From DAOUAM01 sp034433305 (GTDB lineage Bacteria > Chloroflexota > Dehalococcoidia > Lucifugimonadales > DAOUAM01): a stretch of 64,000 nucleotides of DNA. The notes under the pieces were generated by a model. That model saw nothing but the letters and a program-made list of their open reading frames with translations, had not been told where the DNA came from and ran no database searches. The DNA lies in contig DAOUAM010000028.1 of assembly GCA_034433305.1 (NCBI GenBank), positions 109,526-173,525 of the forward strand, given 5' to 3'. How positions within the stretch are numbered: position 1 is the stretch's first letter; every line of letters starts with the position of its first letter. Positions 47,078 to 56,555 of this stretch are shown here, in pieces. A program made the translations under genes and the position numbers.

Positions 47078-47550
47078 TGCTGTCGCCCGAGGAGCTGCTG
47101 GCTGGCAGCAGCCTGACCTTTGAGGTGGAGGTGCCCGCCTCGGTGCTGCGGCCCACCGACGCGGGCAGCGCCGAAGCCCAGCCCCGGACGGTCCGCCTGC
47201 GCCCCCTCACCGTCCGCGACCTGCAGTTGATTACACGGGCGGCCAGAGAGAGCGACTCGCTGGTGGCGGCGCTGATGGTCCAGCGGGCGCTGGTGGAGCC
47301 GCAGATGACCGTGGCCCAGGTGTCGGCCATGCACGTGGGCCTGCTGCAGTTCCTGTTGCAGCAGGTGAACCACATCAGCGGCATCACGGCCACGGCGGAG
47401 CAGCTCTCCAGCGCCATGGAGGCGCCGCTGGCCAAGGCCGCCTTCGTGCTGGCCCGGGAGTTCGGCTGGACGCCCCAGCAGGTGAGCGAGCTGACCCTGG
47501 GGCAGGTATTGCTGAACCTGCAGATGCTGAAGGAGAAGTCGCGCTCGTGA
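47077..47550 (+). CDS. Tail assembly chaperone-like protein
   Basis: 157 residues, mostly helical after residue 45: LRPLTVRDLQLITRAARESDS, LVAALMVQRALVEPQM, VSAMHVGLLQFLLQQVNHISGI and LNLQMLKEKSRS. Small helical proteins in this position between tube and tape-measure genes act as tape-measure chaperones (XkdN/gpG-like), and the lack of any enzyme motif agrees. The assignment rests on gene order and size. No classical -1 slippery heptamer was noticed at its 3' end, and the next gene overlaps by 4 bp (GTGA), so a gpG-gpGT style frameshift product is not indicated. Confidence 0.6.
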   Translation: MLSPEELLAGSSLTFEVEVPASVLRPTDAGSAEAQPRTVRLRPLTVRDLQLITRAARESDSLVAALMVQRALVEPQMTVAQVSAMHVGLLQFLLQQVNHISGITATAEQLSSAMEAPLAKAAFVLAREFGWTPQQVSELTLGQVLLNLQMLKEKSRS

Positions 47551-48719
47551 CGCAAAGGCCCGGCAACCAGGAGGCATGGCGCCAGCATGTGCGGGCGTTC
47601 CGCAGTGTGACGGAGTCCCTCCGTGCGCCCGTGCCCCGCCTGCTGGCCGAACTGCTGGCCCCGGAGAAGCTGCTGGACATGGCGGGCGAGTTGCCGCTGG
47701 TGGGCTTTTCGCCCTTCGGCGCGCTGCCCCGGGAGCTTGGGGACGAGGGGGAGCAGCGGCAGCGCCATGGGAGCGCCAGGCCAGCCGGCGCGGCGCCCGG
47801 ACTCTCTCCCTCCTCACGGCGGACTGACTCCCCGCCGCCGGCTGCCGGGCTGACCGGCACGGCCAGCCAGCCCAGGGCGCCCACGGCCATAGAGAGCGGT
47901 CCGTCGCGCCCCGTGTTCTCGCTGAAGCGCATCAGCGGGCCAGATGGCCGGGCGGGACGCTCCGGCCCCGTTGCACCCTGGCCCGCTGATCAGGCGCGGC
48001 TGGCAGGCCCAGGCGCCCCGCCACAGCCACCGCCTGGCGTAGAAGTGAAGGCCCAGGATACCGGACACCAGGAGGCAGGCCAGGCCCCGCGCCAGGTGTC
48101 GGAGGACTCACAGTCAGACGGGCATCCCTCCGGTCAGCGGCCCGCCCGGCTCCCGGGTGCCCACGCGCAGGCCGCCCTGATGGCCCAGGCGGGAGGCCTC
48201 CTGGCGGCGCTGGCCGAAGAGGCGCTGCGTGGCACTCGCGCGGAAGGCGGGAGCGCCGGCGGGCCACCTCGGGGCCAGGAGTGGAACGCCCCTCAGGGGC
48301 CGGGCCTATCACCATCCGCGCCCTGGCAGGAAGGCCGTGCAGAGGCCGTCCGAGGAAGTCGCTGGCCCGGCGGCGCAGGTCTGCCGGAAGGCGTTGAGGA
48401 CCTGCTGGGCCGCCTGGCGGGCGAGTTGCTGGCGCCTGGCGGCACGGGCAGTCGGCCACGGTGGGAGATGGAGAGGCTTCAGGCAGAGGGCGATGAGGAG
48501 CTAGACAAGGGCAACGAGAACGGCAGCGCCGAAGCAGCCCCGGCACGGCAGGGCCTTGCCGTGGAGGCGCTGCCCTGGAAGCCGCGCCAGGGGGATGGGC
48601 CAGCGCCCGCCGCCAGCGAGGCCCCGCGCGCGCCCTTGCCCGACGCCGAGACGCTGGCGGCGCTGGTCAGCCAGGTGCTGATGGAGCAGGCCCGCCTGCA
48701 CGGAGTTGACCTGACATGA
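47547..48719 (+). CDS. Pro/Gly/Ala/Arg-rich disordered protein of the injection system
   Basis: 390 residues from GTG 47547. An ordered N-terminal helix region of about 75 residues (RQHVRAFRSVTESLRAPVPRLL AELL, then LPLVGFSPFGALP) is followed by about 250 residues rich in Pro, Gly, Ala, Glu, Arg and Gln with no predicted fold. The end, DAETLAALVSQVLMEQARLHGV, is helical again. The gene overlaps both neighbours by 4 bp and sits where a tape-measure chaperone or tail completion protein would be. It matches no family I know and could be an internal cargo or a flexible adaptor. This is the least understood part of the cluster. Confidence 0.55.
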   Translation: MTQRPGNQEAWRQHVRAFRSVTESLRAPVPRLLAELLAPEKLLDMAGELPLVGFSPFGALPRELGDEGEQRQRHGSARPAGAAPGLSPSSRRTDSPPPAAGLTGTASQPRAPTAIESGPSRPVFSLKRISGPDGRAGRSGPVAPWPADQARLAGPGAPPQPPPGVEVKAQDTGHQEAGQAPRQVSEDSQSDGHPSGQRPARLPGAHAQAALMAQAGGLLAALAEEALRGTRAEGGSAGGPPRGQEWNAPQGPGLSPSAPWQEGRAEAVRGSRWPGGAGLPEGVEDLLGRLAGELLAPGGTGSRPRWEMERLQAEGDEELDKGNENGSAEAAPARQGLAVEALPWKPRQGDGPAPAASEAPRAPLPDAETLAALVSQVLMEQARLHGVDLT

Positions 48720-49312
48720 GGACCAAGCCTGTCCTTGGCGACTGGGAGATACCGCGCATCGAGTCCATTAGCTCGCTGGAGAGGCGCTCCTTCGTGGAGT
48801 TCCCTGTGCCAGGCCGGGTGGGCAGCCTGTACCAGGACATGAACGCGGCGCCCATGCGTATCGCCATCGCCGGCAGCCTCTACGGCGACGAGGCCAGGGA
48901 CGAGTTCCTACAGACGCTGCGGGAGAAGTTCCGCGCCGGCGAGCCGGTGACCTTCGTGGCCGACATAACCACGGCGACGGAGGTGCAGTACGTCATCATC
49001 GAGATACTGCGCTTGCAGGAGAGCGGCACGCGGCCCGACGAGATCGAGTACCTCATCGTCATCCGGGAAAGCCCGCCGCCTCCACCGCCGCCGGACCCGC
49101 TGGGCGGGCTGGACGCCGGCCTGCTGGAGGACGCCGGAAGCTTCCTGGACACGGTCACCGGCGCCCTGGACGTGATAGATACGCTGGGCAGCGTGCCCAA
49201 CTTCGGCGACCCCACGCCTCCGCTGAGCGGCGCGCTGGACAGCGCGCAGGCCGCGCTGGAGGGGCTGGGGGGAGTCACCACGGCGCTGAGCGAGCTTTTC
49301 GGGGGGAGCTAG
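48716..49312 (+). CDS. DNA-circulation-N-like baseplate-proximal protein
   Basis: 198 residues. Residues 1-115 contain RSFVEFPVPGRVGSLYQDMNA and MRIAIAGSLYGDEARDEFLQTL, followed by AGEPVTFVADITTATEV and VIIEILRLQE, a pattern like the DNA_circ_N/XkdP-type domains of contractile tails, which lie near the tail tube or tape-measure end. A Pro-rich stretch (PPPPPPPDPLGG, about residue 121) leads to a helical tail that ends LGGVTTALSELFGGS. The same helical style starts the next protein, so the two may interact. It overlaps the preceding gene by ATGA. Confidence 0.6.
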   Translation: MRTKPVLGDWEIPRIESISSLERRSFVEFPVPGRVGSLYQDMNAAPMRIAIAGSLYGDEARDEFLQTLREKFRAGEPVTFVADITTATEVQYVIIEILRLQESGTRPDEIEYLIVIRESPPPPPPPDPLGGLDAGLLEDAGSFLDTVTGALDVIDTLGSVPNFGDPTPPLSGALDSAQAALEGLGGVTTALSELFGGS

Positions 49313-49318
49313 CAGGAC

Positions 49319-52300
49319 ATGCCCACCCTTTTCGAGCGTCTTGACCAGGCCCTGGATGGCAATGAGCTGGACGGCAGGCTTACTGCCCAGGTGGGCAACC
49401 TCACGGCCATCGTGGACGTTGTCTCGGGCCTGATAGCCAACCCGCCCGACGAGCTGAGCGACCTCCAGGCGGCCATAAGCGAGCTGCCGCTGCCTGACCT
49501 CCAGCTTGGCGGCGACTTCTCGGGCACCCTGGACGCCATCCGCGAGGCGCTGCCGTCCGACCTTTCCTCCGTCACCGGCGACCTGCTCAACGGCCTACAG
49601 CAGTTGCAGACTACCGTTGGCACCCAGTTGGCCCAGGTCCTCCAGGACACCCTGGAGGCGGTGCTGGCCATCTACAGGCTGACGCAGATTGACTTCACCT
49701 GCGAGGAGGCCGCCGCGCCGGAAGGCGGCGGTGGAGGCCCTGGAGGCGGCGCGCCGCCTTCAGGCGGCACACCACCCCCCGGCGGCGGGACGCCTCCGCC
49801 CGCTCAGCCGCACCCTGTGGGCGCCGTGGTGGAGCGCACCAACGGCTTCCTGGACCTTTTGCCTTCGCCGCTGACTGTAGAGGGCTTCCTTACGTGGCTC
49901 ATCCAGGCGACGGACTTCGCCCAGCGCAATGCGCTGCTGCCACGGAACATACCGCTGTACGACGACATCCGCGACCCGCTGGAGACGCTGGTCACCTGGA
50001 ACGGCCTGACCGCCGACCAGGTACGCGACCAGATCGGCGCCGCGCTGGCCGACACGGCGGCCTTCGTCCGCGGCAGCGCCAGCAGCGCCCTGGCCGGCCC
50101 GCTGGCCGACCTTTCCAGCCTGCCGGCCAGCATCGGCGCCAGCACGCTGCGGCAGATTGCCAGCGACCTGGCGGCCAGGCTGGCCGAGCTACGCACCGCC
50201 GTCAATAGCGGCGACCTCAGCGGCACCGGCCCCACCGTGGCCACGGTCAACACGCTGCTGGACCAGTACGACGCCCTCAGGCCCACTCTGGAGGCCAGCG
50301 TGCTGCCGCTGCTGGAGCCGCTGCAGGCGCGCCTGGCCGCCCTGGCCGACGACATGGAGGACCAGATGGCCCACGTGCTGTCAGTCCTGCGGCCCCCCGG
50401 CGCCCTGGGCGACCTGGAGCCTTTCATTGCCGATCTGCCCTCGCCACCCCTGGCCGACTCACTGGCGGCGGTGGAGCAGTGGCTCAATGCCGTCACCGCC
50501 TGGCTGCGCGACCTGTCCGAGAAGCTGGACCTGACGGCCATCCGGGACCCGCTGCGCACCGTGGCCGAAGGCGCCCGGGCCGCCGTGGACGGCCTGGACC
50601 AGGGGCTGACCGCCGTGACCCTGCAGGTGCAGTCCCTCTTCGGCGAGGTAGAGTCGCTGCTGGACCAGCTTGACACGGCAGCCATCCAGGCCCAGGTGGA
50701 GGCGGCCATCCAGGAGTTCAAGGACGAGCTGGTGCAGCAGTTGAACGACCTCTTCGCGCCGGCGCGGGAGGCCGTATCCCAGGTGGTGGACACCATTGAC
50801 TCCGCCGTGGACTCCTTCGACCCGGAGGACATCATCGAGGCCCTGCAGCAGGCCATCCAGGCTGTCACGGACGTCCTCCAGGACCCGGCGGTGACCTCGG
50901 CGGTGGAGCAGATAAAGGGCACGCTGGACACGGTGAAGCAGCAGGTGGAGGCCCTGTCCTTCGCACCGCTGACCGATGAGGTCGTGGCCGCTATCGAGGC
51001 CATTGCGGAGCAGTTGCGCCAGATCGAGGCGTCGCAGCTACCGCCGCCGCTCCAGGCGGCCCTCCAGACGGCGCTGTCGGCCCTGCCCGGCGACCTGACG
51101 CCCTTCACCGACCCCATCATTGACGAGTTCGGCGAGATGATAGAGGCCGGCCCGGTGCCCCTGGTGGAGGCCGTGCGAGACCAGCCCCAGCGCCTGCTGG
51201 AGCGCGTCCGCCAGTTCGAGCCAGGGGCGCTGCTGGGCGACACGCTGTCCCAGCCCTACCAGCAGCTTATCGCTCAGATGGAGGCCTTCAAGCCCAGCGA
51301 CCTGCTGGAGCCGGCCCAGGGCGCACTGGACTCGCTCAAGGACCGGCTGCGGGAGAGCGCCAGCCCCAGCCTGGCCGTCCAGCCGCTGCAGGAGCTTTTC
51401 GACCAGTTGTTGCAGTCCTTCAACGCCCTGGACCCCGAGGCCCTGGTGGCGCCCCTGGAGCAGCGCGTCAGCGATACCATCAACAGCATCCTGGACGCGC
51501 TGCCTGTGGACGAGGTCTTCGACCAGGTGGACGAGGCGCTGGGGAAGATCGAGGAGACCATCGGCATCGGCGATGACCTGCTGGCCCTGCTGCGACGCGT
51601 CCGGGAGCTCCTGGACGCCTTCGAGGACCCGCAGGCCAAGGTGGACACCTTCATCAGCGCCGTCATCGCCAAGGTGGAATCGCTGACGGACACCAGCGCG
51701 CTGGAGCCTGTCCTCCAGGACCTTTCGGACGCCCTGGACGAGACCCGGGCGTCGGCGCTGCTGGCCCGGTTCGACGCCGCCGCTGGCGCGCTACTGTCGG
51801 CGCTGGAGGACCTGGACCCCCAGGACCGCCTGGTGGCGCTGGTGCAGGCCTACAACGGCGTCTCGCGCCAGGCGCTGGCCGCCCTGCCGGACTCGGCGGA
51901 AAAGACCGCGCTGACGGCGGTGCTGGACCGCTTCAATCCGGCCCAGCCTGTCTTTGCCGCGCCCTACCAGGCGCTGGAGGAGCTGCGCCAGGCCATCCAG
52001 CAGGCGCGGGCAAGCCTCCAGGCGCTGCTGGCCGACTGGGACGACCGCTTCCACGACGCCGACGGCACGCTGTCCGCCCTGCGGCTGGCACAGGCCACCG
52101 GCGACCAGCTTGCCCAGTTCCTGCGGGACGAGCTGGGGCCGCAGCTCACGCGCCCGCTGGTGAAGGCCTTCGCGGCCCTGGACCCGGTGCGCCAGACCGC
52201 CGACGTCTTCATATCCGAGCTGGAAAGCCTTATCTCAGACCTCCAGGCCAGGCTGACCGACCTGCTGCTGGGGCCTGACTCCCTGGGCGGCATACGCGAC

Positions 52301-52780
52301 GCGCTCCAGGAGTTGGTGCAGCGCCTGCGGGACTTCAACCTGGGCTTCCTCAGCGACAGTCTGGCGTCCCTGTTCGCCAATGTGCGGGGCAAGCTGGAGG
52401 CCATAAGCCCGGCCCAGCTTGGCCAGGCCCTCCAGACCGCCTTCGAGGACATGCTGGACACCCTGGACCTGGGCCTGGTGCTGCCGCCCGACGACGTGGC
52501 GCAGCTTGATACCACATACGCCGAGGTGCTGGACAAGCTGAAAGCCCTGGACCCCAACACGCTGGTGACCGAGGTCCTGCAGCCAGCCTTCGAGGAGACG
52601 GTGCTGCCGCTGCTGGAGACCTTCGACCTGACGCCGCTGCTAACAGCCATCGTGGAGCGCCTGCGCACCCTGGACGACGAGCTGAGGCAGGAGATGGCCC
52701 GCGTCAACGAGGCGTACCAGGAGATGCTGCGCTCGGCGCCGTCCGTCGGCGTGTCCGCCGCAGTGGAGTTGCCAGTATGA
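49319..52780 (+). CDS. Tape-measure-like protein, 1153 residues
   Basis: The largest gene of the cluster. Apart from a Gly/Pro linker at about residues 131-165 (GGGGGPGGG, then PPPGGGTPPPAQP), almost the whole chain is amphipathic helix with Leu/Ala/Asp/Gln-rich heptads (LREAIQQARASLQALLADW; IEALQQAIQAVTDVLQ; VLPLLEPLQARLAALADDM). No enzyme domain or transmembrane block is seen. Length, helix content and position before the hub genes fit a tape-measure protein that sets tail length. At 0.15 nm per residue a full helix would span about 170 nm. No hydrophobic hairpin typical of phage tape measures is obvious. Confidence 0.7.
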   Translation: MPTLFERLDQALDGNELDGRLTAQVGNLTAIVDVVSGLIANPPDELSDLQAAISELPLPDLQLGGDFSGTLDAIREALPSDLSSVTGDLLNGLQQLQTTVGTQLAQVLQDTLEAVLAIYRLTQIDFTCEEAAAPEGGGGGPGGGAPPSGGTPPPGGGTPPPAQPHPVGAVVERTNGFLDLLPSPLTVEGFLTWLIQATDFAQRNALLPRNIPLYDDIRDPLETLVTWNGLTADQVRDQIGAALADTAAFVRGSASSALAGPLADLSSLPASIGASTLRQIASDLAARLAELRTAVNSGDLSGTGPTVATVNTLLDQYDALRPTLEASVLPLLEPLQARLAALADDMEDQMAHVLSVLRPPGALGDLEPFIADLPSPPLADSLAAVEQWLNAVTAWLRDLSEKLDLTAIRDPLRTVAEGARAAVDGLDQGLTAVTLQVQSLFGEVESLLDQLDTAAIQAQVEAAIQEFKDELVQQLNDLFAPAREAVSQVVDTIDSAVDSFDPEDIIEALQQAIQAVTDVLQDPAVTSAVEQIKGTLDTVKQQVEALSFAPLTDEVVAAIEAIAEQLRQIEASQLPPPLQAALQTALSALPGDLTPFTDPIIDEFGEMIEAGPVPLVEAVRDQPQRLLERVRQFEPGALLGDTLSQPYQQLIAQMEAFKPSDLLEPAQGALDSLKDRLRESASPSLAVQPLQELFDQLLQSFNALDPEALVAPLEQRVSDTINSILDALPVDEVFDQVDEALGKIEETIGIGDDLLALLRRVRELLDAFEDPQAKVDTFISAVIAKVESLTDTSALEPVLQDLSDALDETRASALLARFDAAAGALLSALEDLDPQDRLVALVQAYNGVSRQALAALPDSAEKTALTAVLDRFNPAQPVFAAPYQALEELRQAIQQARASLQALLADWDDRFHDADGTLSALRLAQATGDQLAQFLRDELGPQLTRPLVKAFAALDPVRQTADVFISELESLISDLQARLTDLLLGPDSLGGIRDALQELVQRLRDFNLGFLSDSLASLFANVRGKLEAISPAQLGQALQTAFEDMLDTLDLGLVLPPDDVAQLDTTYAEVLDKLKALDPNTLVTEVLQPAFEETVLPLLETFDLTPLLTAIVERLRTLDDELRQEMARVNEAYQEMLRSAPSVGVSAAVELPV

Positions 52781-52785
52781 GGCCA

Positions 52786-52852
52786 GCCCCCTCTCTGGCT
52801 CTCCCCCAAAGGGGGCGAGAATGTCCCTTCCCCCACAGGGGGAAGGTCAGGA
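52786..52852. repeat. Intergenic palindromic repeat, family A copy 2
   Basis: CCCCCTCTCTGGCTCTCCCCCAA... matches copy 1 at 1786 almost base for base over 35 bp, including CCCCCAAAGGGGG, and continues with CCCCCACAGGGGGAAGG. It occupies the 141-bp gap between the tape-measure-like and endopeptidase genes. The rest of the gap is a short TAG-rich run (GTAGAGTAGTAGTGG) before ATG 52922. Confidence 0.75.
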
Positions 52853-52921
52853 TGGGGGCGGCATACCAACAGCTACTTGCTTGGCAAGGTGTGTGTAGAG
52901 TAGTAGTGGAGTAGTAGAGGA

Positions 52922-55495
52922 ATGACGCTAGGGTCAGTGCTGCTGAGGCCCCAGAGGGTGCGGCGCGGCGCGGCGCCCACGCCCGAAGACACGCTGGTGG
53001 ACGACTTCCTGTCCCTGATGGCCCGCGTCATCGCCAACAAGGCCAGGGGAGGCCCGGTCCTGGATACCATGGGCGAAGCCCTGGAGGCGGCAGCCCAGCG
53101 CCTCGCACACCAAGCCGAGGCCGGCGTGGCCACCGCCCACGAGCGCCTGCGCAACCTGCTCCAACCCTTCGCGGACACGCTGACGCAGTTAGCCCAGCAG
53201 CTTTCTGAGGTGGACGACCCCGCTGAGGTCATGGATGTTGCCCAGGAGGTGCTGGCCCTGGTCACCGGCCTGGCAGAAGGCCTGACCGCCGACCAACTCC
53301 GCCAGCACCTAGACGAGCTACTGGACATAGCCCGGAACGACCTGGGCCTGACCAGCGACTTCATCACAGGGCAGGTGTGGGCGCTCTTCGACGACGTCAT
53401 GGCCCGGCTCCAGGCGCTGCCGGCCGAGTCGGACAGGGCCATGAGGGAGGACCGGCGCGAGGTCATCGCGCTGCTGCGCCGCATCAAGCGCCGGCTGCAA
53501 GGCCAGTTCCAGTTCCCGGAGCTTAACGCCGACAGGCTGACAGCGGAGCTTTTCCGGTGGCTGCGCCGCTCCGGCTTCGACGGCGCGGCCCGGCGTGTGG
53601 CCTGCATCGGCGAGGGCGTTGGCGCGGCCTTCGACGTGGGCGAGGCGGTGCTGCGCCTGGTGCCAGCCACCAGCATCTTCGGCCCGGGCAGCGTCGGCGC
53701 GGCTGAGGCCGTCGCTCGGGAGAAGTTCGCCTGGTACGCAAGCTGGCTGCTGGGCGACAACGACAGGCCCTGGTACTACACCATGCTCTTCTTCCTGCCC
53801 GCCGACGAGGTCTGGATAGACAAAGACCGCAAGAACATCGTCCGCAAGAATGTCTGGCGAGACAACCAGGTGCTGCACACGGGCACCGACGTGAAATGGA
53901 ACGACGCGCCCATCTTCCAGACATCCAGCCCCAGGCACTTCACCTTCGGGCTGGTCGGCCCCGACGCCATGGAGAAGGTCGCCATCTACTCCGCCTGGAT
54001 CGGCGACTACGTTGAGGCCATCCTGCAACTGAAGGCCATCGAGAAGGGCAACTTCGCCTCGCCCATCCTGAACAGCGTCGCCATGAGCGCCCTGGGGACC
54101 TACCGGCTCATCACGGAGGACCCCGAGTACCCCATTCATAGTGTGCTCCGCTGGCTCACCGGCCGGACCATTTCCACGCTGCTGGGCTCCTTTGAGGGCA
54201 TCCACACCAGCGCCACCTTCGGCAACGCTTTCAAGTTCTGGGTAATACTCCTGGCCGCCGACGCCATGAACTCCTACACCAGCAAGTCCATCGCCTCGAC
54301 GGTCCGAGACCTGCTGCTGTCCACCCTGACCCTGCTGAACTACCAGGGGCCTGGCACGCCTCCATCGGGAGAGGACAACCGGCCTGAGAACCGCAAGGAG
54401 GTAGGGCCGTGGGTGAGCCTGGCGACGCTGGGCGCCAACTGGCTCATGACGCAGATAATCCCCAGGACGGACTACTCCCATCCTTTCCAGGGGCCTGGCG
54501 GGCAGGCGGCCAAGATGTGGCTGCTATGGGGCCTCCTGGGCAGCATCGGTGCGGCCATGCTGGGGGCGGTGGTCGGCACGGCAGCGGGCCAGGCGCTGGC
54601 CAGGGCGCTGGACTGGAAGGTGCTGGGCAGGCAACTCCTGGACGGGCTGCTCAAGACGGCCTCCACCTTCTGGTTCGCCTTCTGGCTCACCCTCTTCGGC
54701 TTCAAGGAGGGCGACACCGACGATGGCAAGTACAACCCTGGTGGTGCCGACTTCCAGGGCTACCCGGCCCACGATTCATCGCCCTACAGGCTGCCCTTCG
54801 AGCAGGGCAAGGCCGTCCTCTGCGTCCAGGGCAACCAGGGCATGTGGAGCCATAACAACTTCGCTGGCCTGCCCCAGATTTACGCCTACGACCTGGCGCT
54901 GGACCAGGGCGAGGAGGTGCTGGCCAGCCGGCCGGGTACGGTGGTGGACTTCTTCGACTGGGTGCCCGACGACCAGGACGTCAACACCACCGCGCCTCCT
55001 GGGGCCACCATCACGGGCCAGACCACAGCGGAAAACTGGAACTTCATCGCCATCAGGCATGACCTGTCGCTGGACCCGGCCACCGGCAACCTGGTGCCGG
55101 CGGCGCCCGACAATACCCACGACCTCGACCAGGGCGGGGCCGTTGTGACGACCTACGCCGAGTACGGCCACGGCCGGCAGGGCAGCGTGCGGCGCGTCTT
55201 CGCTCAGAGGCTGGGCATCAGCGAGGCCAGCATCACCTCGGCCCAGATAATCGGGCAACAGGTAAGGCAGGGACAGCCCATCATGCTGGCGGGCAACACG
55301 GGCCACAGCTTCGTGAACCACGTGCACATCCATGTGAGGCCGGGGCCGCCATCGTCCACACCGCCGCCCGTCGCCAGGGGCAACCTGACGAACCGGACCA
55401 TTCCCTTCGTGTTCCGGGATGTGACGCACATCATCGGCACCGACGGCGTGCCCAAGTCCCTCAAGTTCTACACATCCGACAACCAGAGGGTATAG
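52922..55495 (+). CDS. Large protein with hydrophobic segments and a C-terminal M23-type endopeptidase domain
   Basis: 857 residues. N-terminal part (to about residue 250): helical, Leu-rich. Middle: hydrophobic segments near residues 430-450 (FGNAFKFWVILLAADAM), 530-555 (LLWGLLGSIGAAMLGAVVG) and 575-595 (LLKTASTFWFAFWLTLF). C-terminal about 230 residues: an M23/LytM-like domain with His644 and Asp657 (IYAYDLALDQGEEVLASRPG) and the metal HxH at residues 800-804 (HVHIH). It is likely the peptidoglycan-cutting component of the baseplate or tail tip. The membrane-like segments are unusual for a tail lysozyme and suggest anchoring or a pore. There is no Cys-rich or toxin domain. Confidence 0.8.
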   Translation: MTLGSVLLRPQRVRRGAAPTPEDTLVDDFLSLMARVIANKARGGPVLDTMGEALEAAAQRLAHQAEAGVATAHERLRNLLQPFADTLTQLAQQLSEVDDPAEVMDVAQEVLALVTGLAEGLTADQLRQHLDELLDIARNDLGLTSDFITGQVWALFDDVMARLQALPAESDRAMREDRREVIALLRRIKRRLQGQFQFPELNADRLTAELFRWLRRSGFDGAARRVACIGEGVGAAFDVGEAVLRLVPATSIFGPGSVGAAEAVAREKFAWYASWLLGDNDRPWYYTMLFFLPADEVWIDKDRKNIVRKNVWRDNQVLHTGTDVKWNDAPIFQTSSPRHFTFGLVGPDAMEKVAIYSAWIGDYVEAILQLKAIEKGNFASPILNSVAMSALGTYRLITEDPEYPIHSVLRWLTGRTISTLLGSFEGIHTSATFGNAFKFWVILLAADAMNSYTSKSIASTVRDLLLSTLTLLNYQGPGTPPSGEDNRPENRKEVGPWVSLATLGANWLMTQIIPRTDYSHPFQGPGGQAAKMWLLWGLLGSIGAAMLGAVVGTAAGQALARALDWKVLGRQLLDGLLKTASTFWFAFWLTLFGFKEGDTDDGKYNPGGADFQGYPAHDSSPYRLPFEQGKAVLCVQGNQGMWSHNNFAGLPQIYAYDLALDQGEEVLASRPGTVVDFFDWVPDDQDVNTTAPPGATITGQTTAENWNFIAIRHDLSLDPATGNLVPAAPDNTHDLDQGGAVVTTYAEYGHGRQGSVRRVFAQRLGISEASITSAQIIGQQVRQGQPIMLAGNTGHSFVNHVHIHVRPGPPSSTPPPVARGNLTNRTIPFVFRDVTHIIGTDGVPKSLKFYTSDNQRV

Positions 55496-55496
55496 C

Positions 55497-56555
55497 ATGG
55501 TAAGCTCGCTTTTCGCTGCGGGCAGTGCCCCTCCAGCAGTACGAAAGCCGGTCATAGAGCTCAGCTTCGGCAGCGGCAGCGCCGAGGACTGGAAGAACAC
55601 CGTCGAGACGCTGACGCTGGAGGCTGGCCTGGGGCCATCGGTGGACAGGGTAGAGGCACGGCTGGCCGCCGTCCAGCAGGCGCCCGTGCCGGCCATCGGC
55701 GACGCCGGCAGCGTGTCCCTGGGGTACTCCGACGCGGCGGCTGAGACGGTGTTCACGGGACAGGTGGAGGCCGTTGGCCGGAGCATCCACGGCGCCACGC
55801 ACGTCGTCGCCTCCAATGGTGGCGCCCTGCTGTCGAGGCTCCGCATCAACCAGAGCTACGAGCAGCAGAAGGCCGGCGACATAGTGCAGGACCTGGCGGG
55901 CCGGGCAGGGGTGAGCGCCGGCAGCGTGGAGGCCGGCGTCACCTTCCCCTTCTATGTGGTGGACGACCGGCGCACCGCCTACCAGCACATCGCGGCGCTG
56001 GCCCGCAAGTGCGGCTTCAGCGCCTATTTCACGCCCGAGGGCGAGCTGACCTTCGCCCCCATCACGCCCGGCCAGCCGGTGCAGAGCTTCACCTACGGGG
56101 TGGACATCCTGGCGCTTCAGGTGTACGAGGCCGCTCCGGGGCTGGGCCAGGTCACCGTGGTGGGTGAAGGCGCCGCCGGCAGCCAGGGCCAGGACGCCTG
56201 GAGTTGGCTCGTGCAGGACCCGGGGCCGGTGACGGGCACGGGCGGCCAAGGCGCGCCCCAGCGCCTGGTGCGCGACCCCTCGCTGCGCAGCCAGGACGCG
56301 GCCCAGAAGGCCGCCGAGGGCATCGCCAGCGCCAGCAAGCTGCTGGACATAACCGGCGTGCTGCTGGTGCCCGGCGCGCCCAGGGTCGTGGTCGGCGGCA
56401 CCATCGAGATTGCCGACGCGCCAGTGGAGGCCCTCAACGGCCAGGCTCTGGTGCGACGGGTGCGCCACCGCTTCTCCAAGCGGGAGGGGTTCACCACCCT
56501 GGTCGCCTTCAGCAAGACAGGAAGCGGAGCGGGTGGGCTGGGAGGGCTACTATGA
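55497..56555 (+). CDS. Baseplate hub protein (phage late control gpD-like)
   Basis: 352 residues starting one base after the endopeptidase stop. The gpD/gp27-like fold is recognised from KPVIELSFGSGSAEDWKNTV, ETVFTGQVEAVGRSIHGATHVVASNGGALLSRL, KAGDIVQDLAGRAGVSAGSV, DDRRTAYQHIAALARKCGF and the C-terminal NGQALVRRVRHRFSKREGF. In contractile tails this trimer caps the tube and carries the spike, which is encoded by the next gene with a 4-bp overlap. Length is standard for hub proteins without extra domains. Confidence 0.85.
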   Translation: MVSSLFAAGSAPPAVRKPVIELSFGSGSAEDWKNTVETLTLEAGLGPSVDRVEARLAAVQQAPVPAIGDAGSVSLGYSDAAAETVFTGQVEAVGRSIHGATHVVASNGGALLSRLRINQSYEQQKAGDIVQDLAGRAGVSAGSVEAGVTFPFYVVDDRRTAYQHIAALARKCGFSAYFTPEGELTFAPITPGQPVQSFTYGVDILALQVYEAAPGLGQVTVVGEGAAGSQGQDAWSWLVQDPGPVTGTGGQGAPQRLVRDPSLRSQDAAQKAAEGIASASKLLDITGVLLVPGAPRVVVGGTIEIADAPVEALNGQALVRRVRHRFSKREGFTTLVAFSKTGSGAGGLGGLL

